From Haliscomenobacter sp040401995 (GTDB lineage: Bacteria; Bacteroidota; Bacteroidia; Chitinophagales; Saprospiraceae), in assembly GCA_040401995.1 (NCBI GenBank), contig JBBANM010000009.1:1-64000 (forward strand): DNA of 64,000 bases. Direction: 5' to 3'. Each line of letters starts with the position of its first letter. Position 1 is the stretch's first letter. Positions 1-8,108 of this stretch are shown here, in pieces. The translations under genes and the position numbers were made by a program. The notes beneath the pieces are model-generated. The model was given only the letters and a program-made list of their open reading frames with translations, did no database searches and had not been told where the DNA came from.

Positions 1-43
1 CCACCAAATTTTATTTCGAAAAATTATTCTCTGCAAACCTACG

Positions 44-200
44 AAAGTTTAGGTCAGCGGTTTCGAGCCAAAAAAGTAGGCAAATTTTTGGCAGACGAGT
101 CCCGATTTTTCGGGACGATGCAGGGCATCGGCTGAAAAAAGAGGCGAAGAATGGCTAAAATTTGACCTTTTTTGGCCGAAATGTGAGCGACCTAAACTTT
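44..200. repeat. PalE palindromic element
   Basis: The ends AAAGTTTAGGTC (44-55) and GACCTAAACTTT (189-200) are perfect 12-bp inverted repeats. Complementarity continues inward imperfectly, with a CCAAAAAAG block matched on both arms, and the centre holds a small CCCGA/TCGGG hairpin. The element ends 17 bp before the first gene. It has no coding potential that I trust. Only one copy is in this window. Bases 1-43 show nothing recognisable. Confidence 0.55.
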
Positions 201-217
201 TACAAAAACCTATTTTG

Positions 218-571
218 ATGAGAGGTAAACACAAAGATCGCATCTATGCTTGGCTGTTGCTGCTGCTCTTTTCGGGCGCAATAGCCAGTTCAGTATGGCA
301 TGATGTGCATCTTTGGAAAAGTTATCCCCAGGTTTTAACCTCAACTCAAAATTCTCGGCCAACTACCGAGTTTAGCGTTTTACATTTTCAGGCACATCAT
401 TGTATATTATGCGATTTTCATGCGGTTGCTTATGATATCCCCAATGATATTCAGGCGGATTTAGGTAGATCGCTTGCCGAAATCAATACTTTAACTTCGA
501 GACCTCCTCTTTTTCTCGCTACCCAACAGCTTGGTTTACTTCCGGCGCGCGCTCCGCCATTTTTGGTGTAA
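218..571 (+). CDS. small membrane protein with HHCxxCxFH motif
   Basis: 117 residues. I start it at the ATG at 218 rather than the in-frame TTG three bases upstream. One hydrophobic segment lies at about residues 10-27, followed by a short exported region with the potential metal-binding set H60, H61, C62, C65 and H68, and a C-terminal RAPP (111-114). The layout (anchor, Cys/His motif, RAPP end, next to a TonB receptor) resembles DUF2946-like proteins that accompany metal-related receptors; that resemblance is by pattern only. It lies about 110 bp upstream of the TonB receptor and is probably co-transcribed. A role in metal handling at the envelope is inference. Confidence 0.7.
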   Translation: MRGKHKDRIYAWLLLLLFSGAIASSVWHDVHLWKSYPQVLTSTQNSRPTTEFSVLHFQAHHCILCDFHAVAYDIPNDIQADLGRSLAEINTLTSRPPLFLATQQLGLLPARAPPFLV

Positions 572-678
572 CCTCTCTTTTGCTATCAATGCTCGTGAAG
601 TAAGATGGCAATTCCCAATTGTCCATTATTTATAGGTCAATCGGCTTGGCCTATTCCATTACGTCAAAAAAAATCAAG

Positions 679-3141
679 ATGAAGCCATCCATCATCTCAA
701 CTATATTGTTTTTTACCCTCGCGGTAACTGACCTTTTTGCGCAAAAAGAAAATTCGTTAGCAGGTAAAGTCGAGGATAAAGACACTAAAGTCGCTATTGC
801 CTTTGCCTACATCTACATTCCAGATTTGCATGTTGCGGTATTATCCGACACAAATGGCCATTACCAGATTAATAAGATACCGGCGGCTACCTACCAGGTG
901 CAAGTTTCCTATTTGGGATATAAAAACCGTTCGATGACGGTAAGCATCAATGGCGCCACGGTGATCGACATTGAATTGGATAATAGCAAAACCGAGTTGT
1001 CGGAGGTAGTGGTAACCGGTAATTCCAAGGCGACAGAAATCAGAAAAACGCCTTTGCCCATCACCACCATCAGCCGCGAATATTTGGTATCCAATTTATC
1101 CACCAACGCGATCGACGCGATTGCCAAAGTACCTGGCGTGAGCGCGGTCACTACGGGGCCTAATGTTTCCAAACCCTACATCCGTGGCTTGGGTTTCAAC
1201 CGCATCCTTACCCTTTTTGACGGAATCCGCCAAGAAGGCCAGCAATGGGGCGATGAACATGGCATTGAAATGGACAAATACCTGGTGGATCGCGTTGAAG
1301 TGATCAAAGGTCCTGCCAGCTTGATGTACGGCTCAGATGCCTTGGCCGGCGTAATCAACTTGATCCCCAATCAACCCAGTCAGATCAATAACCTTTCTGG
1401 GGCTTTTACTTCAGAATATCAAACCAATAATGGTATGATTGGCGGCTCCTTGTTTTTAGCGGGCAACAAAAACGGTTTAGAATGGGGTGGCCGGGTTTCC
1501 AAAAGAAAAGCTGCCGATTTTTCCAATCGGATAGATGGCCGCGTGTACAATACCGGTTTTGATGAAACCTCGGTGAATGGATTTATTGGCATGCACAAAA
1601 AGTGGGGATTTTCGGATCTCAATTTGACGCTCTATGACAACCTCCAAGAAATACCCGATGGGAGCCGTGATTCCTTATCGCGCAAATTTACCCAGCAAAT
1701 TACCGAGGAAGATACACTTAGACCTATTGTCAGCAATCGAGATTTAAAATCCTACAACATCAGTGTTCTACACCAAAGAGTGCAGCATTATCGGGCGTTT
1801 CTTAAAAACATGTTCTTTTTTGGCGACAGTCGCTTGAGTGTGAATTTAGGTTTTCAGCGCAGTGTACGCCGCGAATATGGCCACCCGGCAGCGCCTTATC
1901 AAAAAACACCCAGCCTGTTTTTACAATTGAACACCTTGAACTACGACCTTAAATATTTTTTGCCGGAATACAAAAAATGGGCGGTAGCGCTAGGTGTCAA
2001 CGGTATGTACCAAACTAATGATGTCACCAAAGGAACCGAGTTTGTGATTCCTTCTTTCAAACAGTTTGACTTGGGTGGTTTTGTTTCGCTAAAAAAAGAT
2101 TTTGGCCGATTGGATCTTGCTGGCGGTCTTCGTTATGACTATCGGCATTTTTCCAATGATGCGTTGTACCTAAAACCCGATCCTATTTCTGGTTTTGACC
2201 AGCCTGTTACCGGCCCAGCAGCCAATGGTGTTGACGAATCTTTTAAGGCTTATGTTACTTCCTACAATGGCTTATCGGCCAGTTTTGGATTGGCGTATTT
2301 GCTCAACAAAAACTGGACGCTAAAGGTCAATGTTTCCCGCGGTTATCGAGCTCCCAATATTTCCGAGATAAATGCGAACGGCGTTCACCCGGGAACTGGT
2401 TTTTTCCAAATTGGAAACGAAAACTTCAAACCTGAATTCAGCTTGCAAGAAGATTTGGGCATCGCCTACACTTCAAGATCGGTAAATGCGGGGGCAAGTT
2501 TTTTTGTCAATCAAGTGAGTAATTATATTTTCAATTCCAAATTACTAACTGCGCAGGGCACTGATTCGCTGAGTACCAGCGGTAGCATCGATTACCCAAC
2601 TTATAAGTTTCAGCAAGGTAGCGTGTTGTTATATGGGATGGAGGCAAATTTGGATTTTCACCTCATCAAGCCGCTGCATTTTGAAAATACCTTATCCCTG
2701 ATTTATGGCGATAACCTTAGTTTTAAAGGGGCAGAAAGAAATGAATCCAACCGCTATGTGCCGTTCATGCCACCCTTGCGCTACAGTGGGGAATTGCGGT
2801 ATGATTTAGCGCCCAATAGCAAGGTTTTGACCAATAGTTTTGTCAAAATACAATTGAGCTATACGGCTACCCAAAACCGCGTATATACCAATGAGGATAC
2901 CGAAACCCCTACTTCAGGCTTCACCTTGGTCAATATTGGCGCCGGGGCAGGATTCAAAAACAAAAAAGGGGTGACTCGCCTCAATATCTACCTCTTCGCC
3001 AACAACGTATTTGATGTCGCTTACCAAGATCACCAGAGCAGATTGAAATACTTTGAACAATACAGCGCATCGCCCAATGGGCGAATGGGGATTTACAATA
3101 TGGGCCGGAATATCGCCTTTAAATTGGTGGCGCCTTTTTAG
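679..3141 (+). CDS. TonB-dependent receptor, probably metal
   Basis: 820-residue outer-membrane receptor. The ATG at 679 gives a clean signal peptide (residues 1-22, ending FAQ); an in-frame upstream start at 619 would add 20 residues that look like leader. Domains in order are a carboxypeptidase-D-regulatory-like domain (about 27-105), a plug domain (about 108-235, with the typical VIKGPASLMYGSDALAG block near 212-223) and a beta-barrel ending in a C-terminal Phe. The plug carries a Trp/acid/His-rich stretch (GQQWGDEHGIEMD, 187-199). Together with the small Cys/His protein upstream, this suggests zinc or copper as substrate rather than a sugar, which is inference. The stop codon TAG (3139-3141) lies in the terminus of a PalA element. 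Confidence 0.85.
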   Translation: MKPSIISTILFFTLAVTDLFAQKENSLAGKVEDKDTKVAIAFAYIYIPDLHVAVLSDTNGHYQINKIPAATYQVQVSYLGYKNRSMTVSINGATVIDIELDNSKTELSEVVVTGNSKATEIRKTPLPITTISREYLVSNLSTNAIDAIAKVPGVSAVTTGPNVSKPYIRGLGFNRILTLFDGIRQEGQQWGDEHGIEMDKYLVDRVEVIKGPASLMYGSDALAGVINLIPNQPSQINNLSGAFTSEYQTNNGMIGGSLFLAGNKNGLEWGGRVSKRKAADFSNRIDGRVYNTGFDETSVNGFIGMHKKWGFSDLNLTLYDNLQEIPDGSRDSLSRKFTQQITEEDTLRPIVSNRDLKSYNISVLHQRVQHYRAFLKNMFFFGDSRLSVNLGFQRSVRREYGHPAAPYQKTPSLFLQLNTLNYDLKYFLPEYKKWAVALGVNGMYQTNDVTKGTEFVIPSFKQFDLGGFVSLKKDFGRLDLAGGLRYDYRHFSNDALYLKPDPISGFDQPVTGPAANGVDESFKAYVTSYNGLSASFGLAYLLNKNWTLKVNVSRGYRAPNISEINANGVHPGTGFFQIGNENFKPEFSLQEDLGIAYTSRSVNAGASFFVNQVSNYIFNSKLLTAQGTDSLSTSGSIDYPTYKFQQGSVLLYGMEANLDFHLIKPLHFENTLSLIYGDNLSFKGAERNESNRYVPFMPPLRYSGELRYDLAPNSKVLTNSFVKIQLSYTATQNRVYTNEDTETPTSGFTLVNIGAGAGFKNKKGVTRLNIYLFANNVFDVAYQDHQSRLKYFEQYSASPNGRMGIYNMGRNIAFKLVAPF

Positions 3142-3304
3142 AGCTTGTTCAGGATTCTGGTTCGATGGCGAAAATGAGCTAGAATTTACACCAATGAGGC
3201 GCAAAAAGCGGAGTGTAGCAGCGCTACATGAGCATTTTTGTAACGAAAATGGTGTGAATTCTAGCCATTTGCAGCTTGAAGCGGAATCCTGAACAAGCTC
3301 TTAA
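3138..3304. repeat. PalA palindromic element, copy 1 (short form)
   Basis: 167 bp. It starts TTAGAGCTTGTTCAGG and ends CCTGAACAAGCTCTTAA, and the two halves are near-perfect complements over about 80 bp around the centre GTAGCAGCGCTAC. It fills the gap between two convergent genes. Its left end contains the TAG stop of the TonB receptor. As RNA it would form one very long hairpin in either direction, so it may act as a bidirectional transcript end. Confidence 0.85.
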
Positions 3305-3309
3305 TCAAA

Positions 3310-4869
3310 TTATACCACTGAATTTACCGTGGCCTGTTTTTGGGAAACCATGGTAAATTCAGTGGTTGCGGTTAAGGTTTTTTCGTTTTGGTCGGTAGCC
3401 ACAATTTCAAGTACATAGCTTCCCTGTGGTAAGTCATGCGGTAATTCTCCTTGCCAAAGATGCGATGTTCGGCGCGGCATCATCCATTCGGGATAATGAT
3501 CGCGGTTGTTGTCCAAAAACGCAGCTACGTAAGGATCGTCGGCCATAATCGGGGTAAGCGGGTGCAATGGGCCGTTGTTGAGGCGGTAAAAAACCGGTGC
3601 AGTAGGGCGGAGATAAAATAAGTTGACCAAAATGATCTGATCTTGAAAATGGGCTAAATCCACCTGGCCTTGCGGGCTGCGGATGGCCATTGCGGGCGCG
3701 TTGGGCGCCCCCGCAGCGTGAAATTCATAGCGGAAGGAGACGCCGGAAAAATGGAACACAAAAAACCCATTGGGCGCCCCATCCATGGCCATGCGAATAG
3801 GCAGACCATCTTCCATAATTGGGCCTCTCCACCAAGCGCCGCAAGCTGCCCCCGCCACCATGGAATGAAAGTCGCTTTTACCATGCCAACCGCCATCGCG
3901 TAAGTCGACATGCTCGATGCAATGGGTATGACCAGCAACCGCAAAAAGGAGATTCCGATTTTCTACCAATTCAAAGAAGCGCTCGCGATTGGTAATGTTG
4001 CGGTAGGTATTGTGCGCTGCAGTTGCCGAAAAAATGGGGATATGCGATAAAAAAAACAGCAAACGACCTGCTGGGGTATGAGCTAGGTCGTTGCGCAACC
4101 AGAGTAAAACATTGGGGTCAAGAAAACCTTCGGTATTACCTTTTTCATCCAATTCGGAGTCCCAGCCATCGTAGCCAATGTCGTCGAGTACCAGGAAATG
4201 CACCTGACCGTAATCAAACGAGAAGTAAGTAGGGCCAAAATTGCTTTGGTAGGTTTCGCGGGCATAAAAAGGCTGCGGACTGCGGAGGTCGATGTCGTGA
4301 TTGCCCATCACTGGGTAATAGGGTAAACCTACCGATTGCAACGCCGAACGAACTGCCGGGTGTACCTCCAAATGATCCCAGGCCAAATCGCCAAGCGGGA
4401 CAAAAAAATCAGCGTTTTTATTTTTCAAGTCTTCAACCACTAATCGCTGGAAATAATCCACTTCTCGATCGCCAAAGGGTTGTACATCGCCCATCATGAT
4501 GGCGGTAAATTCCGATTGGGGCGTAGTTTTTATCAATGAAAAATAAAGGTATTCCGGAAGCGGACCAGTGGATTGCACGCCCGGATATTCCAAATTCAAT
4601 TCACGCGGTGATCCCGTTGGGCGGTGGAGGTAGTAAAATTGCGGTTGGTTCCATTCGTTCAAAGGCAGGGTATAACCATCCGGTTTGGTGATGCAAATGG
4701 AACAATCACCAAAAACAGGTAGCTCAAAGTAGCCATGCTGATCGGTAAGCACCACTTCGCGTTGATTGGTGACCAGTACGCCAGGGATGCCTTTTCTTTC
4801 CGGGGTGTACTGTTGATCTTGGTGATCTACTTCAAAAACATAGCCTTTGGCAATCCGCTCTACCTGCAT
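3310..4869 (-). CDS. calcineurin-like metallophosphoesterase
   Basis: 519 residues with no signal peptide visible. An N-terminal beta-sandwich-like domain (about 8-95) precedes the metallophosphoesterase core with GDVQ (127-130), GD (160-161), GNHD (189-192), SHIP (His277) and GHTH (313-316). These are the standard di-metal ligands; Gln130 replaces the His of GDxH, which I believe is tolerated in this subgroup. A further C-terminal domain runs from about residue 395. This three-part layout matches bacterial calcineurin-like proteins with MetallophosN and MetallophosC domains. The substrate is unknown. The gene is monocistronic, convergent with the TonB receptor and 69 bp or more from the B12 operon end. 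Confidence 0.85.
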   Translation of the reverse strand: MQVERIAKGYVFEVDHQDQQYTPERKGIPGVLVTNQREVVLTDQHGYFELPVFGDCSICITKPDGYTLPLNEWNQPQFYYLHRPTGSPRELNLEYPGVQSTGPLPEYLYFSLIKTTPQSEFTAIMMGDVQPFGDREVDYFQRLVVEDLKNKNADFFVPLGDLAWDHLEVHPAVRSALQSVGLPYYPVMGNHDIDLRSPQPFYARETYQSNFGPTYFSFDYGQVHFLVLDDIGYDGWDSELDEKGNTEGFLDPNVLLWLRNDLAHTPAGRLLFFLSHIPIFSATAAHNTYRNITNRERFFELVENRNLLFAVAGHTHCIEHVDLRDGGWHGKSDFHSMVAGAACGAWWRGPIMEDGLPIRMAMDGAPNGFFVFHFSGVSFRYEFHAAGAPNAPAMAIRSPQGQVDLAHFQDQIILVNLFYLRPTAPVFYRLNNGPLHPLTPIMADDPYVAAFLDNNRDHYPEWMMPRRTSHLWQGELPHDLPQGSYVLEIVATDQNEKTLTATTEFTMVSQKQATVNSVV

Positions 4870-4957
4870 TTACAACTTATTTAGACTGTCCCATTACTTA
4901 AGTGCAAAAGTGCAGGTATTTTGGCAAAAAGTCATTAAGCGTGGGTTAAGTTTAACC

Positions 4958-6040
4958 CTATTGGAAAAATTCCACTGCATTTGGAACTACCCCCGATTGA
5001 AAACTACGCAACAATTGACCTTTGGTGGTGTATTCTTCCACCAGGCCGCGTTGGAGGAAATCTTTGGCGTCGCATACCCACAAGTGACCATCGCGGAAGT
5101 TTACGCCAAAACCATAAAAATTGCGTCCTTGACTGTTGACCACGGGTTTTGGTGTGAAATTGGTTGCGGTTATCGGTAACCCATAAATACTGGAATCAAG
5201 GTAATACAACGTATCTCGCGAGGGGTTGAACTTTAAATGTGGATACAATCTTTGATTGATATTGCCGGTAAAAACAAAGGATTTCAGTACCTGACGGTTG
5301 CTGGGGTTGAATTGATAAATGCCGGGCTGGACTTTATTAAAGCCGTCACCGCCGCAATATACCCAGACCATCCCTTGTTTATCCAACCCAATAGATGCCG
5401 GGCCATAGCCAAGTCTAATGCTGTCTTGTAAACGATCAGTTTGGGTATTGATCAAATAAATCCAATTACTTTCGCGGCTGGTTACCCAAAGCCCTTCAGG
5501 AGTTAGCGCCATTTCTTCAGTCCATCCAGGTAAGTGAATAAACCCGGTAATGGCTTGTTGCTTGGTATCGACAATATGCACGCCATTCGCATAAAGATCG
5601 CTGACGTAAGCTTTGGTGGATTTTGCTCCCGAAAAAACCATGTATCGGGGCGATTTTAGCCCTTTAATGACGCCCACGGATTTAAAAGTGCCATCCTTGA
5701 TAATTTCAATGCGGTTGGAATTGTTGATGATCAAGTAAAGGAGATTGCCACCATCTTCCGCCACTCCTTTTTGAAATTGCGCACTTTGTAGAATATCGCC
5801 TAAGAATTGGCTGTTTACCTCTAAAAAGGGATTAACAAAGATTTGATTCGTACCTAAATCGTATAAATAAATATTGGCATTCCCATAAGTAAAGGTGCCT
5901 TCATTGAGGATTAAAGCACTATTGGTAACTTCATAAGCGCCACTTGCGGGGGATGTGCTTTCTTTTTTACAAGACCATAGTAAACTGCTAAGCAGCAAGA
6001 AGGTAAAAAAATGGCGGATGAATGGCTGGATTGGGTTCAT
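4958..6040 (-). CDS. BtuG-like surface lipoprotein (beta-propeller)
   Basis: 360 residues from the ATG at 6040; the upstream in-frame extension overlaps the preceding gene and lacks export features. The signal peptide ends in a lipobox (LLSSLLWSC, Cys at about residue 25) followed by KKE. The rest is a YncE/DUF5074-type repeat protein of the seven-bladed propeller kind. In Bacteroides the corresponding lipoprotein, BtuG, captures cobalamin and docks on BtuB. Here it is the last gene of the riboswitch-controlled B12 operon, 2 bp after the preceding gene, which supports that role. Direct homology to BtuG cannot be tested by eye. Confidence 0.72.
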   Translation of the reverse strand: MNPIQPFIRHFFTFLLLSSLLWSCKKESTSPASGAYEVTNSALILNEGTFTYGNANIYLYDLGTNQIFVNPFLEVNSQFLGDILQSAQFQKGVAEDGGNLLYLIINNSNRIEIIKDGTFKSVGVIKGLKSPRYMVFSGAKSTKAYVSDLYANGVHIVDTKQQAITGFIHLPGWTEEMALTPEGLWVTSRESNWIYLINTQTDRLQDSIRLGYGPASIGLDKQGMVWVYCGGDGFNKVQPGIYQFNPSNRQVLKSFVFTGNINQRLYPHLKFNPSRDTLYYLDSSIYGLPITATNFTPKPVVNSQGRNFYGFGVNFRDGHLWVCDAKDFLQRGLVEEYTTKGQLLRSFQSGVVPNAVEFFQ

Positions 6041-6042
6041 TT

Positions 6043-7077
6043 TTACCGTTTTTGGATGAGTAGCGGCAATATTACCGATTGATTGACTTGTACAAAATAC
6101 AGCCCATTTTCCAAATCTTCCAGTGTTATGGCGGTAGGCAAGGTCAATTGCCCGTTTTGCCAACGTATTTTTCCTAAAACATCAACAACCTGAATGGAAG
6201 AGACTATCAAACCATTACTGTTGCTGTTTTCCAAATGTAAGAGCTCTTGCGCAGGGTTGGGATACATTTTTAAACCCGAAACACTTAAATCATTTAAACC
6301 CGTTACTAGCTGTTGGTGTATAACCCCCACGGCATCCAAATCAAATCCGCCACTGGGAAAAAGAGTGGGCCAAGGGTCATTGATTTTATTTCCCAGCGCA
6401 TCGCGGGTTCCGAATTTGGGATCCATACACCCCACCACGTCGATTATCCGGACATGAGTAATTTTTTCAAGATCTAAGCCTGGCGTACCGCGTAGCTCCT
6501 CCAAGTCAAATGGCGTTCCAAATCCAAAAGGATATTTACCGGCCAGGTTGTTGATTTTGGTTGGTTCCATCAAGCCAAAAGGGGCTACTTGCTGGCTGGT
6601 GTCAGTCAAAGAATTTGCTGGAAAACGGAAAAAATTGCGTCCATCCGAACTCACTTCTACAAATGCCAACTCCAGAAAATACTTACCGTTGGCCGCGAAA
6701 CCATTTTCAAACACCGCAAAATCAGCTCCTGCTCCGTTGCGGATAGGGCGCTCAAAGGTAAGAGTTGCTTTCCCTCCGTCGCCTAAGCTCACCGTAGCAT
6801 TGAGTTTGGCCGGGCCCAGGGCCGCCGCGCTGTTGCCAGCACTGGCGTACCCTGAATCAGGCTGGGAAATGTCTTTTAACCCTCTGGAAACTTCACAACT
6901 GCTGGCCCAAGCAATGAACAACGTGCTTTCGGCTGGAATAGCGGTAGTGCCATTTTGACCTGGACCTGAAGCATATTGTGCCTCAAGCAAACTGGAAAAC
7001 AAAACCAATAAAACAGCGCAGTTTATTGTTAACGAGTTTTTTGCACTCAGCTGGCCAATTGTGAAGTTCAAGCTCAT
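6043..7077 (-). CDS. secreted T9SS-sorted protein of the B12 operon
   Basis: 344 residues with an N-terminal signal (about 1-34). The body is rich in Gly and aromatic residues, including FPSGGFDLDAVGVI, typical of cell-surface proteins in Bacteroidota cobalamin loci. The C-terminus (about 270-344) is a T9SS type A sorting domain, starting with MYPNPAQELL and ending in a basic tail, so the protein is probably exported across the outer membrane and anchored at the surface. Its ATG overlaps the stop of the DUF4465 gene as ATGA, so translation is probably coupled. Function inferred from context: cobalamin or cobinamide capture at the surface. Confidence 0.7.
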   Translation of the reverse strand: MSLNFTIGQLSAKNSLTINCAVLLVLFSSLLEAQYASGPGQNGTTAIPAESTLFIAWASSCEVSRGLKDISQPDSGYASAGNSAAALGPAKLNATVSLGDGGKATLTFERPIRNGAGADFAVFENGFAANGKYFLELAFVEVSSDGRNFFRFPANSLTDTSQQVAPFGLMEPTKINNLAGKYPFGFGTPFDLEELRGTPGLDLEKITHVRIIDVVGCMDPKFGTRDALGNKINDPWPTLFPSGGFDLDAVGVIHQQLVTGLNDLSVSGLKMYPNPAQELLHLENSNSNGLIVSSIQVVDVLGKIRWQNGQLTLPTAITLEDLENGLYFVQVNQSVILPLLIQKR

Positions 7078-8075
7078 TTTGAATCGGTTTTGATGATCTT
7101 TTTGGTTGTGGTTTTATCGCCGTTGTACCATTGAAGCCAATAAACGCCATTGGGTAAGTGGTTAAAGTTTTGGGTAGCTGTTGGGGTATTCGCTTTTTCC
7201 ACCCAAACTGTTTTTCCATTACTATCCATAAGCTTCCAAACTCCAAAGTGATTCCCTTGATCTGCCCAGCGAATGTTTAAAGTTTCAGAAAATGGATTGG
7301 GGTATACCTCAAGCCCTTGTTGATCAACAACATCACTGGTTGCTACTAGGTCTTTGCTGACTGCCACATCATCAATGGCAAAAAACAGAGGGGTATTGAT
7401 GCCAAAAGTGCCGACATCGCTGGAAGCTAGCGTGAAATATAAGCTATCGGGCGACTGTAGCGAACGCAGATCTACTTTTGTCCAATCCTTAATTATGTAG
7501 TCTTTTTTATTGTCAGTAAATCGAAAGTCAGCCAAGTAGAAGTTTACACTGTCTATGGTAAGCTTTCCTTTTTTGTAGCCTTTGATAGTAAGGCGAAAAA
7601 AATCTGGATCATTGCCTTTAGCGCCGCCAAACTTCTTGGCAAACTGGTCGCCATTTTTCATGCTGAAGTAGGCGTAGGTTGTGTTGGTGATGTACAATTC
7701 GTTGAATAGGTCTGTCTTACGGAAAGTAGTTGCTTTGATCACCGATTCTTGTTGTCCAACCGCATAGTTTTTGCTGCCATTGGCGCCTTTGCCAGGGCGA
7801 GCGCTGTACAAGTTTTCATAATTGCCGCTCAGTGAATCGGTTTTACTAGAGATTGCCCAACCGCCCGACCAGTAGCTCACATAGCCAAGGGTGTATTGAT
7901 TGGGAAAAAAAGCTTGGGGTACGGCAAAACCGCCCGCCAAATCACTCCCGCTCATTACCCCATTTGTAGGTACTTTGAATTCTTCAAAAGTTACTGTTTG
8001 GGAGAAAGATGGCAAGTTGGCGCCCAACAAGAAGAAGCAAAATAAGGCTAAATAAAGATGTTTGAAGTTCGGCAT
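7074..8075 (-). CDS. DUF4465 protein with T9SS sorting domain
   Basis: 333 residues with signal peptide (about 1-25, ending SFSQ). The middle matches the DUF4465 pattern: a jelly-roll-like fold with a conserved SYWSGGWAISS block near the N-terminus and a FFAIDDVAVS ending. A T9SS type A domain (EVYPNPFSETLNI onward) closes the protein. DUF4465 proteins commonly sit in B12-uptake loci of Bacteroidota. It is the second gene of the operon, 33 bp after btuB and overlapping the next gene by 4 bp. It is probably a surface-exposed corrinoid-binding accessory; binding itself is inference. Confidence 0.75.
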   Translation of the reverse strand: MPNFKHLYLALFCFFLLGANLPSFSQTVTFEEFKVPTNGVMSGSDLAGGFAVPQAFFPNQYTLGYVSYWSGGWAISSKTDSLSGNYENLYSARPGKGANGSKNYAVGQQESVIKATTFRKTDLFNELYITNTTYAYFSMKNGDQFAKKFGGAKGNDPDFFRLTIKGYKKGKLTIDSVNFYLADFRFTDNKKDYIIKDWTKVDLRSLQSPDSLYFTLASSDVGTFGINTPLFFAIDDVAVSKDLVATSDVVDQQGLEVYPNPFSETLNIRWADQGNHFGVWKLMDSNGKTVWVEKANTPTATQNFNHLPNGVYWLQWYNGDKTTTKKIIKTDSK

Positions 8076-8108
8076 GATTAATGGATTAAGCGTTTATAAA
8101 TGGTTGAT

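Noticed and set aside
49..243. 64-codon minus-strand frame at the window start
   Set aside because: It lies inside the PalE palindrome and the start of the real gene; low-complexity content without a recognisable fold.
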